Source: Elephas maximus indicus
Taxonomy: Eukaryota > Chordata > Mammalia > Proboscidea > Elephantidae
NCBI RefSeq assembly: GCF_024166365.1
Contig: NC_064826.1
Location: 63,195,001-63,259,000 of the forward strand
Direction of reading: 5' to 3'
DNA: 64,000 nt
Shown here: positions 24,801-39,800 of the stretch, in pieces
Numbering within the stretch: the stretch's first letter is position 1
Layout: each line of letters starts with the position of its first letter
The notes under the pieces: generated by a model
The model's database searches: none
Told to the model about the DNA's origin: nothing
The model's input: only the letters and a program-made list of their open reading frames with translations
Made by a program: the position numbers and the translations under genes

Positions 24801-27800
24801 CTAATATTCATATGATTTATTTGTTCATCCTTTTACTTTCAACATTTCAGTATCCTTATATGTAAGGTATGTATCTTATAAGCAGCAAATAGTTTTTTTT
24901 TTTTAATCCAGTTTGACAATATGTGTCTTTTAGTTGAAGTATTTGGTCCATTTATATTTAACATATTTATTAATATATTTCAATTTAAATCTATGACCTT
25001 ACCATTCTTTCTGTTTATCCTACACATTTTATTTCTTATTATCTTCTTTCTTGTCTTAATTTAGATCAGTCAGAATTTTATTTTATTCCTCTTTTTCTTA
25101 CTATGTTCTTATTAGTTATACTTTTTTTATTTGTCACTTTGTGGAAACCCTAGAGCTTAAAACATGCATCCTTGACTTATTAAAATCTAATAAAAACTAA
25201 TATTTTTACTACTTACCACTTCCACAATGCAAGATCCATATTGAATATAAGAAAACTAAGGCTCCAGGACTCAAATTTGAATTTAGCAATGTCTGAAGGT
25301 AGTAAAGTCTGACTACACTTCAATGCTCTTTCTATCATCCCTGCCTGACCATTATACAAGAACCAGAAATCCTTCTGCTCATTAAGCCCAGATCTACTCG
25401 TTCCTGCCAATTGGAGCCACAACAAATAAACCAAATCCTTTCTCTACAGGATGCCATTTCAGTTATTTGATCTCACATCTTGGCTGAGAATTTTCTTCTT
25501 CAGATTAAACATACCCATATCCTTTTGTTGTTCTTTTCATGACTAGTTTTCAGATTCTTTAGTACCATAAACCAAAAAAATCCAAACATGTTGCCCCTGA
25601 GCTGATTCTGACTCATAGTGACCCTATAAAAACTCCTCGTAAGTTTCCAAGGAGTAGCTGGTGGATTCGAACTGCAAACTTTTGGTTAGCAGCCAAGCTG
25701 TTTGCTTCCGTGCCACCAGGGCTCCAAAAATCAAACTGATTGCCATCAGGCTGATTTCGACTCATAGTGACCCTATAGGACAGAGTAGAAGTGCCCCACA
25801 GGGTTTCCAAGGAACAGCTGGTAGATTTCAACTGCCGATCTTCTGGTTATCAGCTGAGCTGTTTAACCACCACACCACTAGGGCTCCAGTTAGTATTCTA
25901 GTTGCATGATTTTGGAAGCTCAGCAAGGTTAGTCAATTTCACTCCTAAAATATGCATTCAGAGGGAAACCATACTCTGGTGTGGTTGTCAATAAGATAAA
26001 GGCAAATAGAATGTCCTCCTAAGATAATGGCAGGGATAGAAAAGCAAAATAAGAAAGAAAAACTTGATAGAAACATTGCATAATAGAATATGACTTAAGC
26101 ACTACTTTTAGCAAGTGAATTCTCTCTTTCTTCATTTTAGATCCAATATTAAAATCAAAATTAGCTAGAGATATTTCCAGATAATACACAATTAAATGCA
26201 TGAGCATTATATGTATGTGTACATATGCTTCCCATATGTTTGGTATAGATGTATCACATCCTCTATAATTATAAAAATTTTGAAGGGCCATTTATAGACA
26301 TAGATAAAGAAATAGTCTCAGAGAAAATAAAATATTTGCCACAGCTAGTAAGTCCTAGAACTGAGGCTGGAAAGAGTTTATTCTGACTACGAGTTTAATT
26401 AATTAATTTATTTTTCCTGCTAATGCACGGTCAAAAAATAATTTTTGCAATTGGCAGGTAGGCTCCTATATATTCCATTCAGTGCTAATTTATTCTATTC
26501 AATTTCCTGCAGTGTGCATTACCATGACTTACAGTGAGCTTCAGAAAAACATTTTAGTATAGTTTCAGCTCTTTTTTCTCTTAAATTTGAAAATAATGTT
26601 AATAATAATAATTTCAGAGTATTTCTCATTCTTACGGTAAAGTTACACTCTGGCACATATCAGCCTTTTCCAGGTGCTTCATAATTCTGAAGCCTGGCAC
26701 TAGATTTATTTTACCATGACTGGATGTCTTACACTAGATAAGACACATCTCCCTCTCTTTTATTTTTAACTTTTTGGCCCTTTCAATATATATTTCCTAA
26801 AATGACCTAATTTTCACATTTTGTCCTACAGAGGGTCCCACTCTTTCCCTTCACTACCACTGCCTTATTTCTTTATACTTCTATTCTTCCTTATTGTCCT
26901 CCTGCCTCTTCCACTGGTCTCTGCCCTACAGAAGATAACTTGTAGTGACCAGCTCCTGTCTCCCAAGTCTTCGCTATGGCCAAGGTCGAATGCTCTCCCC
27001 CTTAATAATGGGGGCTAGGGACAGTCCTTTTCTCAGAGCAAATATTCTTTTGTACTAGGCCCATTTCTTCTCTATAATAGTCTGGCTTTCTCACTCTCGA
27101 CACTGTTTCTCTATCCCAGAACACACATGATTAACCAGACCTAGCATTTGAATTTTGTTTCCTATCGCAAAATAAAAAAAGCCAAATATGTCAAGGATTA
27201 AATCAAGAAGCACAGTTGCGTGGTCTCAGCTCTAGACAAATATGTTTTGGAGAGATGGACTTCTAGAGCTCCAACTTCAAAACAAGACAGCAAGAAAATT
27301 CTGACCGTTTTTTCACAGAGAATGTATAAGGATCCCTAATGTGGTTCTGGACAATTGCAAGAGCCCCCTTCCTTTTTCTTTCAGGGAGTTTATAATTCTT
27401 TAGCACATAGCATGCCACTCTCCCCCCATTCTTTAAACATGATTGGCTCATTTGCCAAAGCCCTAGTGCAAATGCTATTTGCCCCCTCCTTAGGCAAACA
27501 AATAAAATGAAATAACATGTTAAGTGCAAATATGGGTAAGAGGTGTGGTATCCATGGCATTGCAACCCTGCTGTCTGAAAGGCTGCACCCAAAACAGGAC
27601 AGCCATAAGCTACCAGTCAGTGCGTCTGTTTCTAGATTAGAGTGGAGTCCTGAGGTCTCTCCCAGCCAATCTGTTCATTGATTATGGCAGCCGATTCACA
27701 TCCCTGAGAAGCTTAAGGCTCCGTATTGACGGGCGTGCTATTTTCATACTCTGCCATGGCCCCATCTGATGGGCACAGTTATTCTGTGCTAGATGCTCAC

Positions 27801-30800
27801 AAGGATGTCACCTAGGACCTGAAGGTCTAGAGATCAGAACTGTAGTTCTATCTCAATCCTTATCTCTAGTGGTCCAATATGAAATACAACTCCCAGAGCT
27901 CTTGACTTGAGAAATTCCTAAGTAGATAGAAGAAATTAGTAAAATCATTTTCCTGCCTCTAATAATTTTCCTGTTCTCCTCTTTATAAAAAGATGTAGGA
28001 TATAAATAAATATTAAACTTGATAGATTTCTCTGATCACAGGAAAACCCAAAACATTTCTAGTATGGCTAAATCTCAAATTAAGGCCAGGTAGTCCTACA
28101 GGACTCTATTTATATATTAGAATGCCTACGTTAAATGTGAATTTTTGAATTCTGATTAGATGTTTACATTTCCATAAATAGTTTCATTTTATATATAGTG
28201 CAATATTGATTTAGGCCCAGTTAAAACTTCAACATAGAGACACATGCTTTCAAGGAATAAGAAACTTAATTAAGGCAAGGAAATCATTTTATTTTTTTTA
28301 CAACATAAATGCCAACTTGGCATTTTAATAGCTGTACTTTCCTTGAAACATATATTACAAGTATTATTTTTAGGTACAGATATTTAATAATTTATAATTA
28401 AAATGAACTTATACACATTACAAATAAATCAGAAGTATCTCTATGTGCACAGCATAAAATTAGTTAAAAGTCATGAGAAAATGTATGCTGTTCTGCATAT
28501 GCGTGATACCACACATATCTTTTTGAAAGACATAGTCCCATCAATATTCTCAGTTACATTAAGGGAGGCAGTTTGGATAATGGTTAAAAAATGGGCTTTG
28601 AATCCAGATATTATTTTATCACCTTCTCAAAATAAATTTTTTTTTTTCATAGTTGTGTGATCTTGCCCATTGGCCCTGTTTCCTTTAGGCTGTCTCCACT
28701 GAGGTACAGAACAGTCAGTTAACATCACAAATTGGATATGAATCATAGCCGTAGAGGTGGAAGACACCATCTGGTCTGGTCTTATCCACACAGAAAAAAA
28801 CAGAACTAATTGGCACATTCTCTAGTCATTCTCTTCCCACCACAAGCCCCCAATAAAACGTTTGATCATTTTCCGACCTTGTCATTTTCTTTCCATATTT
28901 GTGACCTGGGAGTCATCTTTGACTCCTCTTTCCTTTGCCTTCCTCATCTTATTGCTGACACTTTTTGGTTAGCCATATTTGTTGCCTCATTAAAAACAAA
29001 GAGGTTCTTCTATTTCTTACGATTTGGCTCTAGTTACACCAAACACCAGCTTAGTTCTGGAAACATCTCAAAGGCTTATTCTTCTCAATTATTTTAAATT
29101 CTCCACAGATCTTAGCACAGATTTCTCATCAGAGTGGGTGGTCAGTACATGCTCAACTGATAGTTACAAGTGAGGCTTATTTGTAAGTGGAAGTTGCAGT
29201 ACACTTCATCTGTATCACAAGGCTCATTCATTTAGAAAACTTTAAAAGAATCAAATATTTAACAAAACACATCAATGCCATTAATTTTCTTCATCATTTT
29301 GCAGCTGTTTGAGTAAAAGTTCTGTGGACTTTTGAGGGGTGGTAAAATAGCTCTGGAAACCACAGAGGTCACTAATGTTGACAACTCTGAATCCCTCTGA
29401 AAAATAAGCACCTGCTCTTCTTATTTACTGTAATAACAACTAGCCTGGTCTTTGTACAGGTCAAACAGGTTTTTTAGATTTTGCAAAAGCCAGTTGTCTG
29501 AAATTAAGACTGTAGCTGTCTTTGGACTGTGGTAATAAGATCTTGATTAAATATTGGGGGCTTCAGATATTATGAAAATACCATGACTAAACATTAATGG
29601 AGAAAGCTTAAGTGGTGGGAAAGGTCGCCCTGCAGTACACTTCTATGCATTCTGGCCATTTCTTCACTTACGGTGAGCAAGAGGAAGGCAGATAGGATGA
29701 TATCTAGGCTGCTACTTAAATATTTTACATGCTTAATTATGGTTTACTTAAAAATTATGTTTTGGTTAGCTACTGGGTTGAAAAGCTGGTTATGCCTATT
29801 AAAATTTTAGCAAAATAGAAAGCAAAGAATGCACCTTAGCTGTTTACATGTCTGCCACCCATACTAGATTGTGAGCCCCTTCTCAGCAGCAGTTATTATT
29901 TTCCACATGGCATTCTCGGTGCCTACCGCAGTATTTGGCCCATAATAAGTGCTCAATAATAAATGCATGAGTGCATAATTTATATCACCATAAACACATG
30001 TATACTTTTGTAGCCTACAAGGGAAATCTATTATTATCTACTGCCCAAATGTAGCATAATTCAGGTGAAAATTCTAGAGCTGTATTGTCCAATATAGCAG
30101 CTACTAGACACATGTGGTTATTTAAATTTAAATTAAATTTAATCGAAATGAGAGAAAATTAAAAATCCAGCTCCTCAGTTGCATAGCCACATTTTAAATG
30201 CTCAACAGCCAAATTAGGCTACAGATTTCCATATTGGACAGTGCAGATATAGAGCATTTCTACCATCACAGAAGGTTATATTGGACAGCACTATTCTGGA
30301 CAGTATACATACATATATACATATACATACATTCTAGTATAAAACCCCCAATATACTGACTAAGGTGATTTTGTAAATATGAATACCCTTGACTTTAAGA
30401 AGCCCTGGAAAACCCCCATCCACTATGTATCTGTTCATTAACCTATAGGTGTACGATGGTCTTATAATTCTTGATGGCTCTTTAAGAGTTTTTAAATAAA
30501 TTCTATGGAGGGGGAAAAAAAACCCTTAAACAAGTGGTTTTCACACTTGTGTTGATAAACATTCAGATTCTCAGGTCCTACATACGGGATCCTAATCCAA
30601 TATGTCTGAAATGTCTTAATAAAACTATACATTTTAGAGACTTCCACAGGTGATTTTAATGGCTGGTGGTCCAAGGGGCACATACTGAAAAATTTAGCCT
30701 AAAGGTTAAAAAGAATTATATTCTTGTTTCATTTATTCAACAAAATGTATTGAATTTCTCTATGTTATAAACCCTACGCAAGGCACCAGGGCTATAAAGA

Positions 30801-33800
30801 AGGAGAAGGTATCAATGGGTAGCACCTTGTTCCTTCACCAGTTATACCGAAAATAAAAAAAAACAAACTCATTGCCATCAAGTCAATTCTGATGCGTAGT
30901 GACCTTACAGGACAGAGTAGAACAGCTCTATACAGTTTCCAAGGAGCACCTGGTAGATTTGAACTGCTGAACTTTTTTGGTTAGCAGCCATAGCTCTTAA
31001 CCACTATGCCACCAGGGTTTCCTCACCAATTATAGGCACCCTAAGTGTCGACAGTGGGTTTGGTTTTTTGGGTTAAATACCACTTCCTATTCCAATCAGC
31101 CCCAGGCTTTCCCCAGATGGAATCTGGTTTGTCTTTGTCTGTATGCAGAGGATAGTCTAGGAACAACTAAATAGTAGAAGTAGAGGTAGTAGTAGTAGTA
31201 AAAGCAGGAACAGCAGCAGCAAAAGAAGAAAAAGAAGAAAGAGGAGGAGAAAAAGAAGCAGAAACAGCAGAAGAAGAAGGAGAATGGGGAGAAAGAGAAG
31301 GAGGAAGATAAGAGCAAAAGGAGCAAGAGCAGGAGCAGGAGGAAAAGGAGAAAAGAGGATGGACCAGAGAGATAGGAAGGAAGGAAAATGGACAGAACGC
31401 ATGATTGGATGTGGAGGAGGGCAAGAGGAAAGCCTGGGATGACATTTAGCTTTCTGGCTTGAGGAAATAGGTAGATAGTAGGGCCATTCACTTAAATAGG
31501 AAACATAGAAAGGATAGTAATTTAGGGGGAAAGAAGATGGCTCAGTTTTTATATGTTGGACCTGTATGCTCTCTCTGGAACAAGGAAATAGAGACTTCCA
31601 GAGGGTAGCTGGGTATACAGTTTGAGTGCTTTAGAGATGTAGATTTGGGGGGCACCAGTTGTACACAAAACCATGAGAAGGAATGAAATCACCCAGGAGA
31701 CTATGTAGAGAGAAAAGAAGGCTTCGGAGGATGAAACTTTAGTGATTTTTAACCTTTTTGGAGGGAGTCTAGGTGGCATAGTGGTTAACAGCTTGGCTGC
31801 TAACCAAAAAGTCGGCAGTTCAAATCCACCAGCCACTCCTTGGAAACCCTATGAGGTAGTTCTACTGTGTTCTATAGGTCACTGTGAGTTGGAGCTGAGT
31901 CAACAGCAACAACAACAACAAACATTTTGGGGATCAATGACCTCTCTGAAAATTAGATGAATTTTTTTTCCCTCGGAGAATGCTAATTTTCATAGACTTA
32001 CAAAATTTTGTAGTTTCCAGGGCATTGGGACCCCTGCTGAGAACTTCCACAGATTTCAGGTATTTAAACAGTGAAAGAGGAAGGGGAGCCCATGAAGGAC
32101 AGTGAGAAAGGGGAGTGAAATAGGTAGCAGGAAATCCAAGGTTCTAACTCATGGAGATTTATTCATCTCACCTAATGCAAGAGTAGAGATAAACTCTCTG
32201 AATGGTAGCCTGCTTCTCTTATATTCCTGTTTGTAAAATCAGGAAAGCAAGAATGTGTGTTTAGAATTTATTGAATTTTCCTTTTTCTTCACAGCCACTC
32301 AGAGACAACAACTGAATTCCCTCCATTCTGTCTTAGGTTTGTGTTCACCCACTCATGGAAACCATGGCTTAGTAAACTCAGGAAAGAGTTTCTTAGAATA
32401 TCTGAATAACCTCACAATGCTTTTCTCTTTGATATATAGGGGAAGGGCAAGGCCAGCTTGCATTCGTGATTTGTTGGAATCCTTTTCCTTCATGTCACAC
32501 TTACCTACAGAAGTGATGATAACTGTGAAATGAGTTTCATCTTGTCTTCCAGTTACATTGTTGTAAGCACAGCACACATAGTTAGCTGTCTTCTCGGCTA
32601 CTTTCTCAGATGCAACTTCCAAGCGAGGCCCGTGCTTAATGACATACGTTGTGTTGTCAGCCCTCCGGATCCAGGAGTAGGTGTTGGGGGGATAAGAGTC
32701 AGCAGAACAATCAAATAGGATGGCTTCTCCAAGGTCGATAGTAAACACTTCCCCTACTTTTAGCCCTTTATCAGAATTAACTCGAAGTCCATAAGGCCCA
32801 TCTGCATTAATATAAAAAGGAAATAAAGGAGTAAAATAAGTAATCATGACATAGTTTTTGAGTTTAGGAGAGCTTAGCAGCATTTTCTTTTTTATTTTTC
32901 TTGGAAAATAGCATTTTATTTTCTATGAAAGTATTCATGATAAAATCATGTAGTAAGTCCTTATTTATATTCCCAGTAAATGGATTACATTTTTTTTTTG
33001 ATATCCAAGAAAAAGGAAATTGTTTGAAATGTGATTGAACTTATTTGAAATAGTAAAAGCCTTGAAACTTAGTATACAGTGTTATAGACACTGGCATCAT
33101 GATTGTGACATTAAACTTTTGGTAATATATTGTTAAATCTGGAATCTTTTAGACAAAATCTTTCTGAAAGAATAATTGTACTTGAAACTACTTTTACAAT
33201 AGATCATGGCCACTATTTTCTCTTTGACAATCACACTTTTATATTATCTGTTTTTCTTCTCAGTGCTGGGATAAGTCATGAAAATATTTATAATAGCCAT
33301 GGTTTGTTTCACACAGAACACAAATCTACACAAATAGACATGTATTCCATATTTTCATGATATTTTAGCAGTTAAGGGGTTTTTAAAATTTCTTCCCCCT
33401 AGCTAAGCTTAAGATTCCATTTAGAAAAATACATTTTCAATGTTATTTACAAATATTCATTAATCATTAATAAAACACTTAATCGTGGATTCCCTGTGGT
33501 GTTTTCCTTCACACTGGAATAGTCCTAGATCATTTTGCCATTTCTATGGTAACAGATTGCCAGCAGATAAAGCACATTTCCCACAGCTTTCTTTCTGAGG
33601 CCACAGAATAAATAGAGAGATTAAAAAATATTCTCTGGTTAGGCAGGTTTTCTCATCCAGTCTAAATCCTGGCTCTTATTATATAAACAAAAACAAACAA
33701 ACAAAAAACTCTAGTTTTAGGCAGGGGTATTCTTATTTTCCAGCTGATCATAACCAACATTTATGGAGTATTTGCCATTTGCCAGTCACTTTAAGTGCTT

Positions 33801-36800
33801 ATCCAGGTGATGACATTTAACCTTTATGGCAACCACCTGAGGTAGGTGTTATTATTCCTATTGTAAGATGAGGCAACATACACTGAATTTCTTTGCCCAC
33901 AGTCACATAGCTATTAAACAGCAGAGCTGGGACTCTAAAATATATGCATTTTTTTTTTACTACCTTCCTTAAAAAAAATAAAATGTAAGTGGTATAACTT
34001 ACTATATCAGAATCCTCTCGTTGTCTATGTTATTAATTCTACAATAAGCTACAATCTAGCTATTTATTACTTCTATAATCAATAAAAATATATATTTAAG
34101 AGATACCAAGAGTAATACAATATATTTAGTATATGAGAGAAAAAAAGGTTTTTAGTTCCTGCTGTCAAAGATTTTCTGTACTGTATAAGGTGTTTGTGAA
34201 TGATTAGCTCCGTGATGGCCTAATCTCAAAGGTCCTGATTAAGAAAAAAAAAAAAAAAGTACTGACTATTCATTCAGCTCTCATAGTATAGAATAGTACA
34301 ATGTAATGAGTAAACGTTAGGTTAACTGTATTGAATCATGAGTCTGTCAATCATTAGTCCAGTGTTCTTGAGGAAGTCATTTAAACTTTTTGGTCTCACT
34401 CTCCTAACATTAACATAAAGAGATTAGACTAAATGATTGATTGCTAAGGCTCCTTTTACCTTCAAAGCACCACGGTTCTTGCCACGCTAAAGCGATTTTG
34501 GATACTGGCAAGCCAACCTTAAGTTCCCGTTGTGGTTCTCTATTAAGTCAGTATTTTCTGACCAATGCATCGCTGAGGAAACACATTTCCTAAGATATCA
34601 CAGAAATTGAAGATGCAAAGCAATGAATTACATTTAGCTAAGGAACATATACTGTACACATACTGCTTTCTAAAGACATACAGAAATGTGAAAGAACTCT
34701 ATAGATTTATATCATTATGTATACCTAAAATAAGCCCCTAGGTGGCATGAGGGACAGATTACCAATAAGCAAGGTAAGTACATGCCTGAGGCATCAAAAA
34801 AACAGGGGCACTAGTTGTCTAAAGCAAAGGCCCATAGATGTCAAGCAGATAGGACACGAGGAAAAGCGAAGGCCGCAGTGGAAGGGAACTGGCAGGGCAC
34901 TAAATGAAAATGATGCCAGCTCCAGTGTGTGAGAATGTGCCGGCTAGAAACAAAGTTCACACAGGGTCACGAGGTTGCCGATGCATAAGGTTGTTTAAGC
35001 TTTGAGGCCCCTACCACCTCAACACCTTCATTAACATCTGTCTGCTACGGTCCCCTCTCAAGTAATTGAAACTCCTTATCTTGGTGAGTCTCTTGGGAAT
35101 ATACTATTTCTTTCTGATAAACAGGAGTTGGGGGTGAATCGTTGAGACTAACTCTTGCTACATTCACCCACTATGCAACTGGATCCAACACAAGTGGTTA
35201 CTGGGCAAGGACGGAGTATATTAACAGATAACAGGTCTCTGATCCATTTGGAAAGAACCATTTTGTATATCTGTCATAGATTGAATTATGTCCCCCCAAA
35301 AATGTGTGTATCAACTTCATTAGGGCCATACTGCCCAGTATTGAGTGGTTGTCCTATATTTTGTGATTGTAATTTTATGTTAAAAGGATTAGGGTGGGAT
35401 TATAACACCACCCTCAATCAGGTCATCTCCCTGGTCCAAGGTAAAGAGAGTTTCCCTGGGGTGTGGCTTGCACCACCATTTCTTTCTTAAGAGGTAAAAG
35501 GAAAGGGAAGCAAGCAGAGAGTTGGGGACCTCATACCACCAAGAAAGCAGCACCAGAAGCAGAGCATGTCCTTTGGACCCGGGGTCCCTGAGCCTGAGAA
35601 ACTCCTTGACCATGGGAAGATTGAGGACAAAGACCTTCTTCCAGAGCCGACAGAGACAGAAAGCCTTCCCCTGGAGCTGATGCCTTGAATTTGGGACCTT
35701 TAGCCTACTTTACCGTGAGAAAATAAATTTCTCTTTGTTAAGACATCCATGTCTGCTGATCTAGCAACTCCATCTAGGAGGTCCAGCGATGCCTTTTGCC
35801 ATGATACAAACACAAGGGTATTCTCTTGCACATGTCCTGGTAACCAATGGAAACCTCAGTCCCGGATGACGTGAAAAAGTGAGGGAACTCGAATAGGTCC
35901 ACCATCACAATGACCTCAGTTAAGTTGCTTTTTAACTGTATAGCCTTTATGTACAGAGTTACGTCCTAAGTTTTATAAACAATAATATTATAACTTTAAA
36001 ATATGCTTGGCATACACGTGGATGCAATCTAGCCTACATTTAATATAGCACTAACATGGGTAATAATTTAATACTAACATAGCAAATGTCCAAAAACTAC
36101 TGGAAATATTAGTATTTATCTAACACGAGAAGCTTTAATCTATGTATCAAGTGAGTTTAATTTTTTATTGTCTGTTGTGTGGGACACAGTGCTTGATGTT
36201 ACTCTATATATGCTAATAAACAAAGTATTAGGCACATTAAAAGATGACACAAAATTCAATATTTATTTATTGTGCAAAATATGTTTCTGTTTTGTGACAA
36301 TGAGTGTGTTTCTAAATTCATCTTCCAAAAAGCAACAAAGGGCATTTATCAGAACATTAAATTTATATTTTATCAGAATATCTACGTCTCTCTGTGTAAG
36401 GAAATTGAACAATTTCTTGAGAGAATAAATTAAATGAATACTTAGATCATAAAAATTTTAAAGGTGTATTTTATTTACTATTTCCCTTCAGACTTTCTTG
36501 TAAGAAATTGATTGATATTGTTATGACTCACAAAACAAACTTGCTTGTCAGGAAGTGGTGCTATTGTGACACCAATTATGTATGGATCTCCAAATACAGG
36601 AGTTGAACAATTACACAAAGAAATAAAATGTACATTTTATACATTTTGTATAACAACTATATTTTCCTTTTTATTTTGGACCAATTGGGCATAAGCTGAG
36701 TTCAATTCTCTCTCATCAACCACATAAGAACGTGCCAGTGGCACAATAATCATGTGAATTGTGACATATTTAGTATTGCCCTGAGCAAGCGAACCAAAAC

Positions 36801-39800
36801 AGGTCTTCAGATTGAGCACACTCTTGTATTTGTATCATGCTGTTTGTGATAACTCTTGCCCCTGTCAAGAATCAGCAGTAGTCCAATGAACTGTGAAGAC
36901 TTAGCATCAAAGGATGGAAAGTGAGTGCACAAGTTTTTAAGTATCATTTTCAGGCAAAAAACACTTCTAGAGATCTGCGAAGGAGCTGCCAACAAACATC
37001 GTACAACTTACTTACAACTTACTTTGTAAGTACTATTTCTTTTGACTATCTGACCTGAAGAACAAAATTATATGTTCCATATCAATTTTTTTACTTACTA
37101 ATTTTCAAATATAAATTTTTGTGTTAATGTTCAAATTCGAATGCAAATTTTATTAATTTTTAATTATTCAAATTTATTTGCTACGGTAGAACCAAATTTA
37201 AAAAGTGATAAAATTTTATATCCTGATACAATGAAACAGCAACAACTAAGTGGAGTGCAAAAACGAAAGCACATAGAAGATAATAAAAACAGGATTTGTG
37301 AATCCCTAGAGACAATTCCAAAATTAACTTCCTTTTTAAAACATAATGGATCAGAAGAGGCTTCTTCCAATGAACACTCAAGTTTAATGAATACAAATTG
37401 TTCTATTTGTACCACTAGTGCTGAAATTACTAATAGCATTATGAATATAACAGAATTTGTTTCAAATTCTGCATCCATTCCTTGCTGTTGTAAAAGAAAC
37501 AATGGTGTAGAAAGTGAAACTATTTTAAAATCTGAAATTGTCACATCAGCAGACTCCATAAATAACAGAAATACAGAGTCTACTTTGTGGAATAATTTTT
37601 CTACTAATGATGTAAATTATTGGATAGAAAGAGGGCCAAGTGATTGTCAACATCATAGTGGACCATTTGAAAATTCGAATCAAAAATTTCTGGATGATAA
37701 ACAGACAAGGTTTGTAGCCAGAACATATTTCTAGGATGCAAAGCTAATGGTGAAAATTGTAAGAGGGAGTGGTTACTGTATTCTCTGTCAATCGGCTCCA
37801 CATAATGTTTTGTTTGCAAACTATTCAGTCCTAAATCATTTAATTCTTAATTTGCTATGGATGGATCGAGATATTGGCACAACTCGAATATGACTGATAA
37901 ACATGAAAAAAATTCAGTTCACAGAGGTTTCTATGAATTGAATTTATATGTTGTCATATTTAAACCAAAGTCATGGTTTTGGCTTAACTCATGAACTGGA
38001 AACACAAACTAATGAAGACTGTCACTACTGAAAGCCGATTTGCAATGCATTGTTGCTGTCATTATAACAATCGCTGAACATAGACTATCTTTTCAAAGCA
38101 GAAATGAAGTATTTGAGTCCTCACAGAATGGAAATTTGGGGAGGTTTACTTGAACTTGTTGTGAAGCTTGATCCATCTTTACCAGGTCATATCTCAAAAT
38201 ACAGTAACACAGGAAAGGGCAACGTATTGTATATGATTAAAACAATGTGTGAAGAATTAATAAACTTAATAAGTGATAAAGTTTGATCAACTATTTTTGG
38301 TAAAATAAGTATAGCTCTATATTTTAGTTTGTCTGTATATTCCATTACTGTTCTGCCATACAGATCAGCTAAATATTGTTTTAAGATACATATCCCCAAC
38401 AGAGGAAAACCCTGGTGGTGTAGTAGTTAAGAGCTACGGCTACTAACTAAAAGGTCAGCAGTTCAAATCCATCAGGCACTCCTTGGAAACCCTATGGGGC
38501 AGTTCTGCTGTGTCCTATAGGGTCACTATGAGTCAGAATCTACTCAATGGCAACGGGTTTGGTTCTGGTTTATCTCCAACAGATAGAAAGCTTGCTGAGC
38601 AACTTATCATATTTACTAGTTTAAAAAGTCATGGCAGTGAAGGAATTGCAAATCAAGTACTTTTCTATTTATGTGAAGTTTGCAAAATTGATTTTTCTAA
38701 GTGCAGAGGCCAGTTCTATGACAATGTTGCCAATATGTCAGGACTTTATAAAGGCATGAAGAGAAAATTTTAGAGTGTAATGAATATGCCATTTTCATAC
38801 CATGTGCTGCGCATTCACATAACCTTGTAGGACGCAGTACAGTAAATGGTTGTCTGAAATCATTGTTTCTACTGTTCAGTTACTCTGTATATTTTTTGCT
38901 CCCTCTACTCACCAATGGGCAGTGCTTAAAACATATTTCAACAATGATTAAGTATTAAAATATCTTTCTAATACACGTTGGGAAGGGCATCCTGTAGCAA
39001 CAAGCGCAATCCTGGAATTCTACACTCAGGTTCTAGGCGCCTTAGAAAATATTGCTGAAGACCAGACACAAAAAGGTGATACCAAAAGAGAAGCTGAAAA
39101 CGTCACCAACAAACTGAAACACTAGCATATGTATTTATGTTGGTTATATGGAATTATATATTGCAGCAATTTCATCAGATGAGTCAAGCTCTCCAAGATT
39201 CAGAAGTAAATTTAAAGGCGTGCACAAATCTACTAGTCATTAACAGAGTATTTACATAATTTAAAAGAAGACTTTGAAAATTTGAAAACATAACAAAACA
39301 AATACTGACAAATAATGATTATCAAGCAGTTCACCATTGCAGAAGCATTAGAAAGAAATAAGTAAATGACAGTACCCTGAGATATGACAGTACCTTAGTT
39401 CCCTGCATCCACTAAAAATTTTATAATCCAGTTCCTCTCATTCTGCTAAAACGGCATATGTCACTTTTGCATTCAATTGCTGGTATTACAGTTGCATTTA
39501 AAAATAAATCACATCATGGATAGCTAAGACACACACACACACACACACGCACACACAGGCACACATGCATGTATATATATAACTCACATATCCTGTTAGA
39601 ACGCATGTGTAAGCAGAGGAGGGGGCACCACAGATTATCAGTGTTTAAGGCCCTCACATGCCTTAATCCAGCCCTGAGTGACACAAACAGTTGGTGTTCT
39701 CCTGCTAAGCTAAAGGTTGGTAGTTCAAACCCACCCAGCAGTACTGTGGAAGAAAAATCCTGGCAATCTGTTTCCTTTAAAATTATAGCCAAGAAAACCC

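Larger units (their letters stand above)
24459..32504 (-). other. HEPACAM2 intron 4
   Basis: Contains an old L1-like stretch (24600-25200), paired AfroSINEs (25572-25887), a MIR (28565-28720), an L2 tail (29860-29985), two hAT MITEs (30079-30292 and about 30533-30705), AfroSINEs at 30851-31020 and 31760-31922, and a purine-rich tract (31180-31372). 26000-28500 has no family that I can name. Confidence 0.6.

Noticed and set aside
31096..31491. Leucine- or serine-rich minus-strand frames
   Set aside because: Composition effect of the purine tract. No start context, homology or splice structure.
37141..37734. 197-codon frame as a functional host gene
   Set aside because: It continues into a transposase whose later parts are shifted and interrupted by a SINE. 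Without conservation data a relic is the simpler reading.
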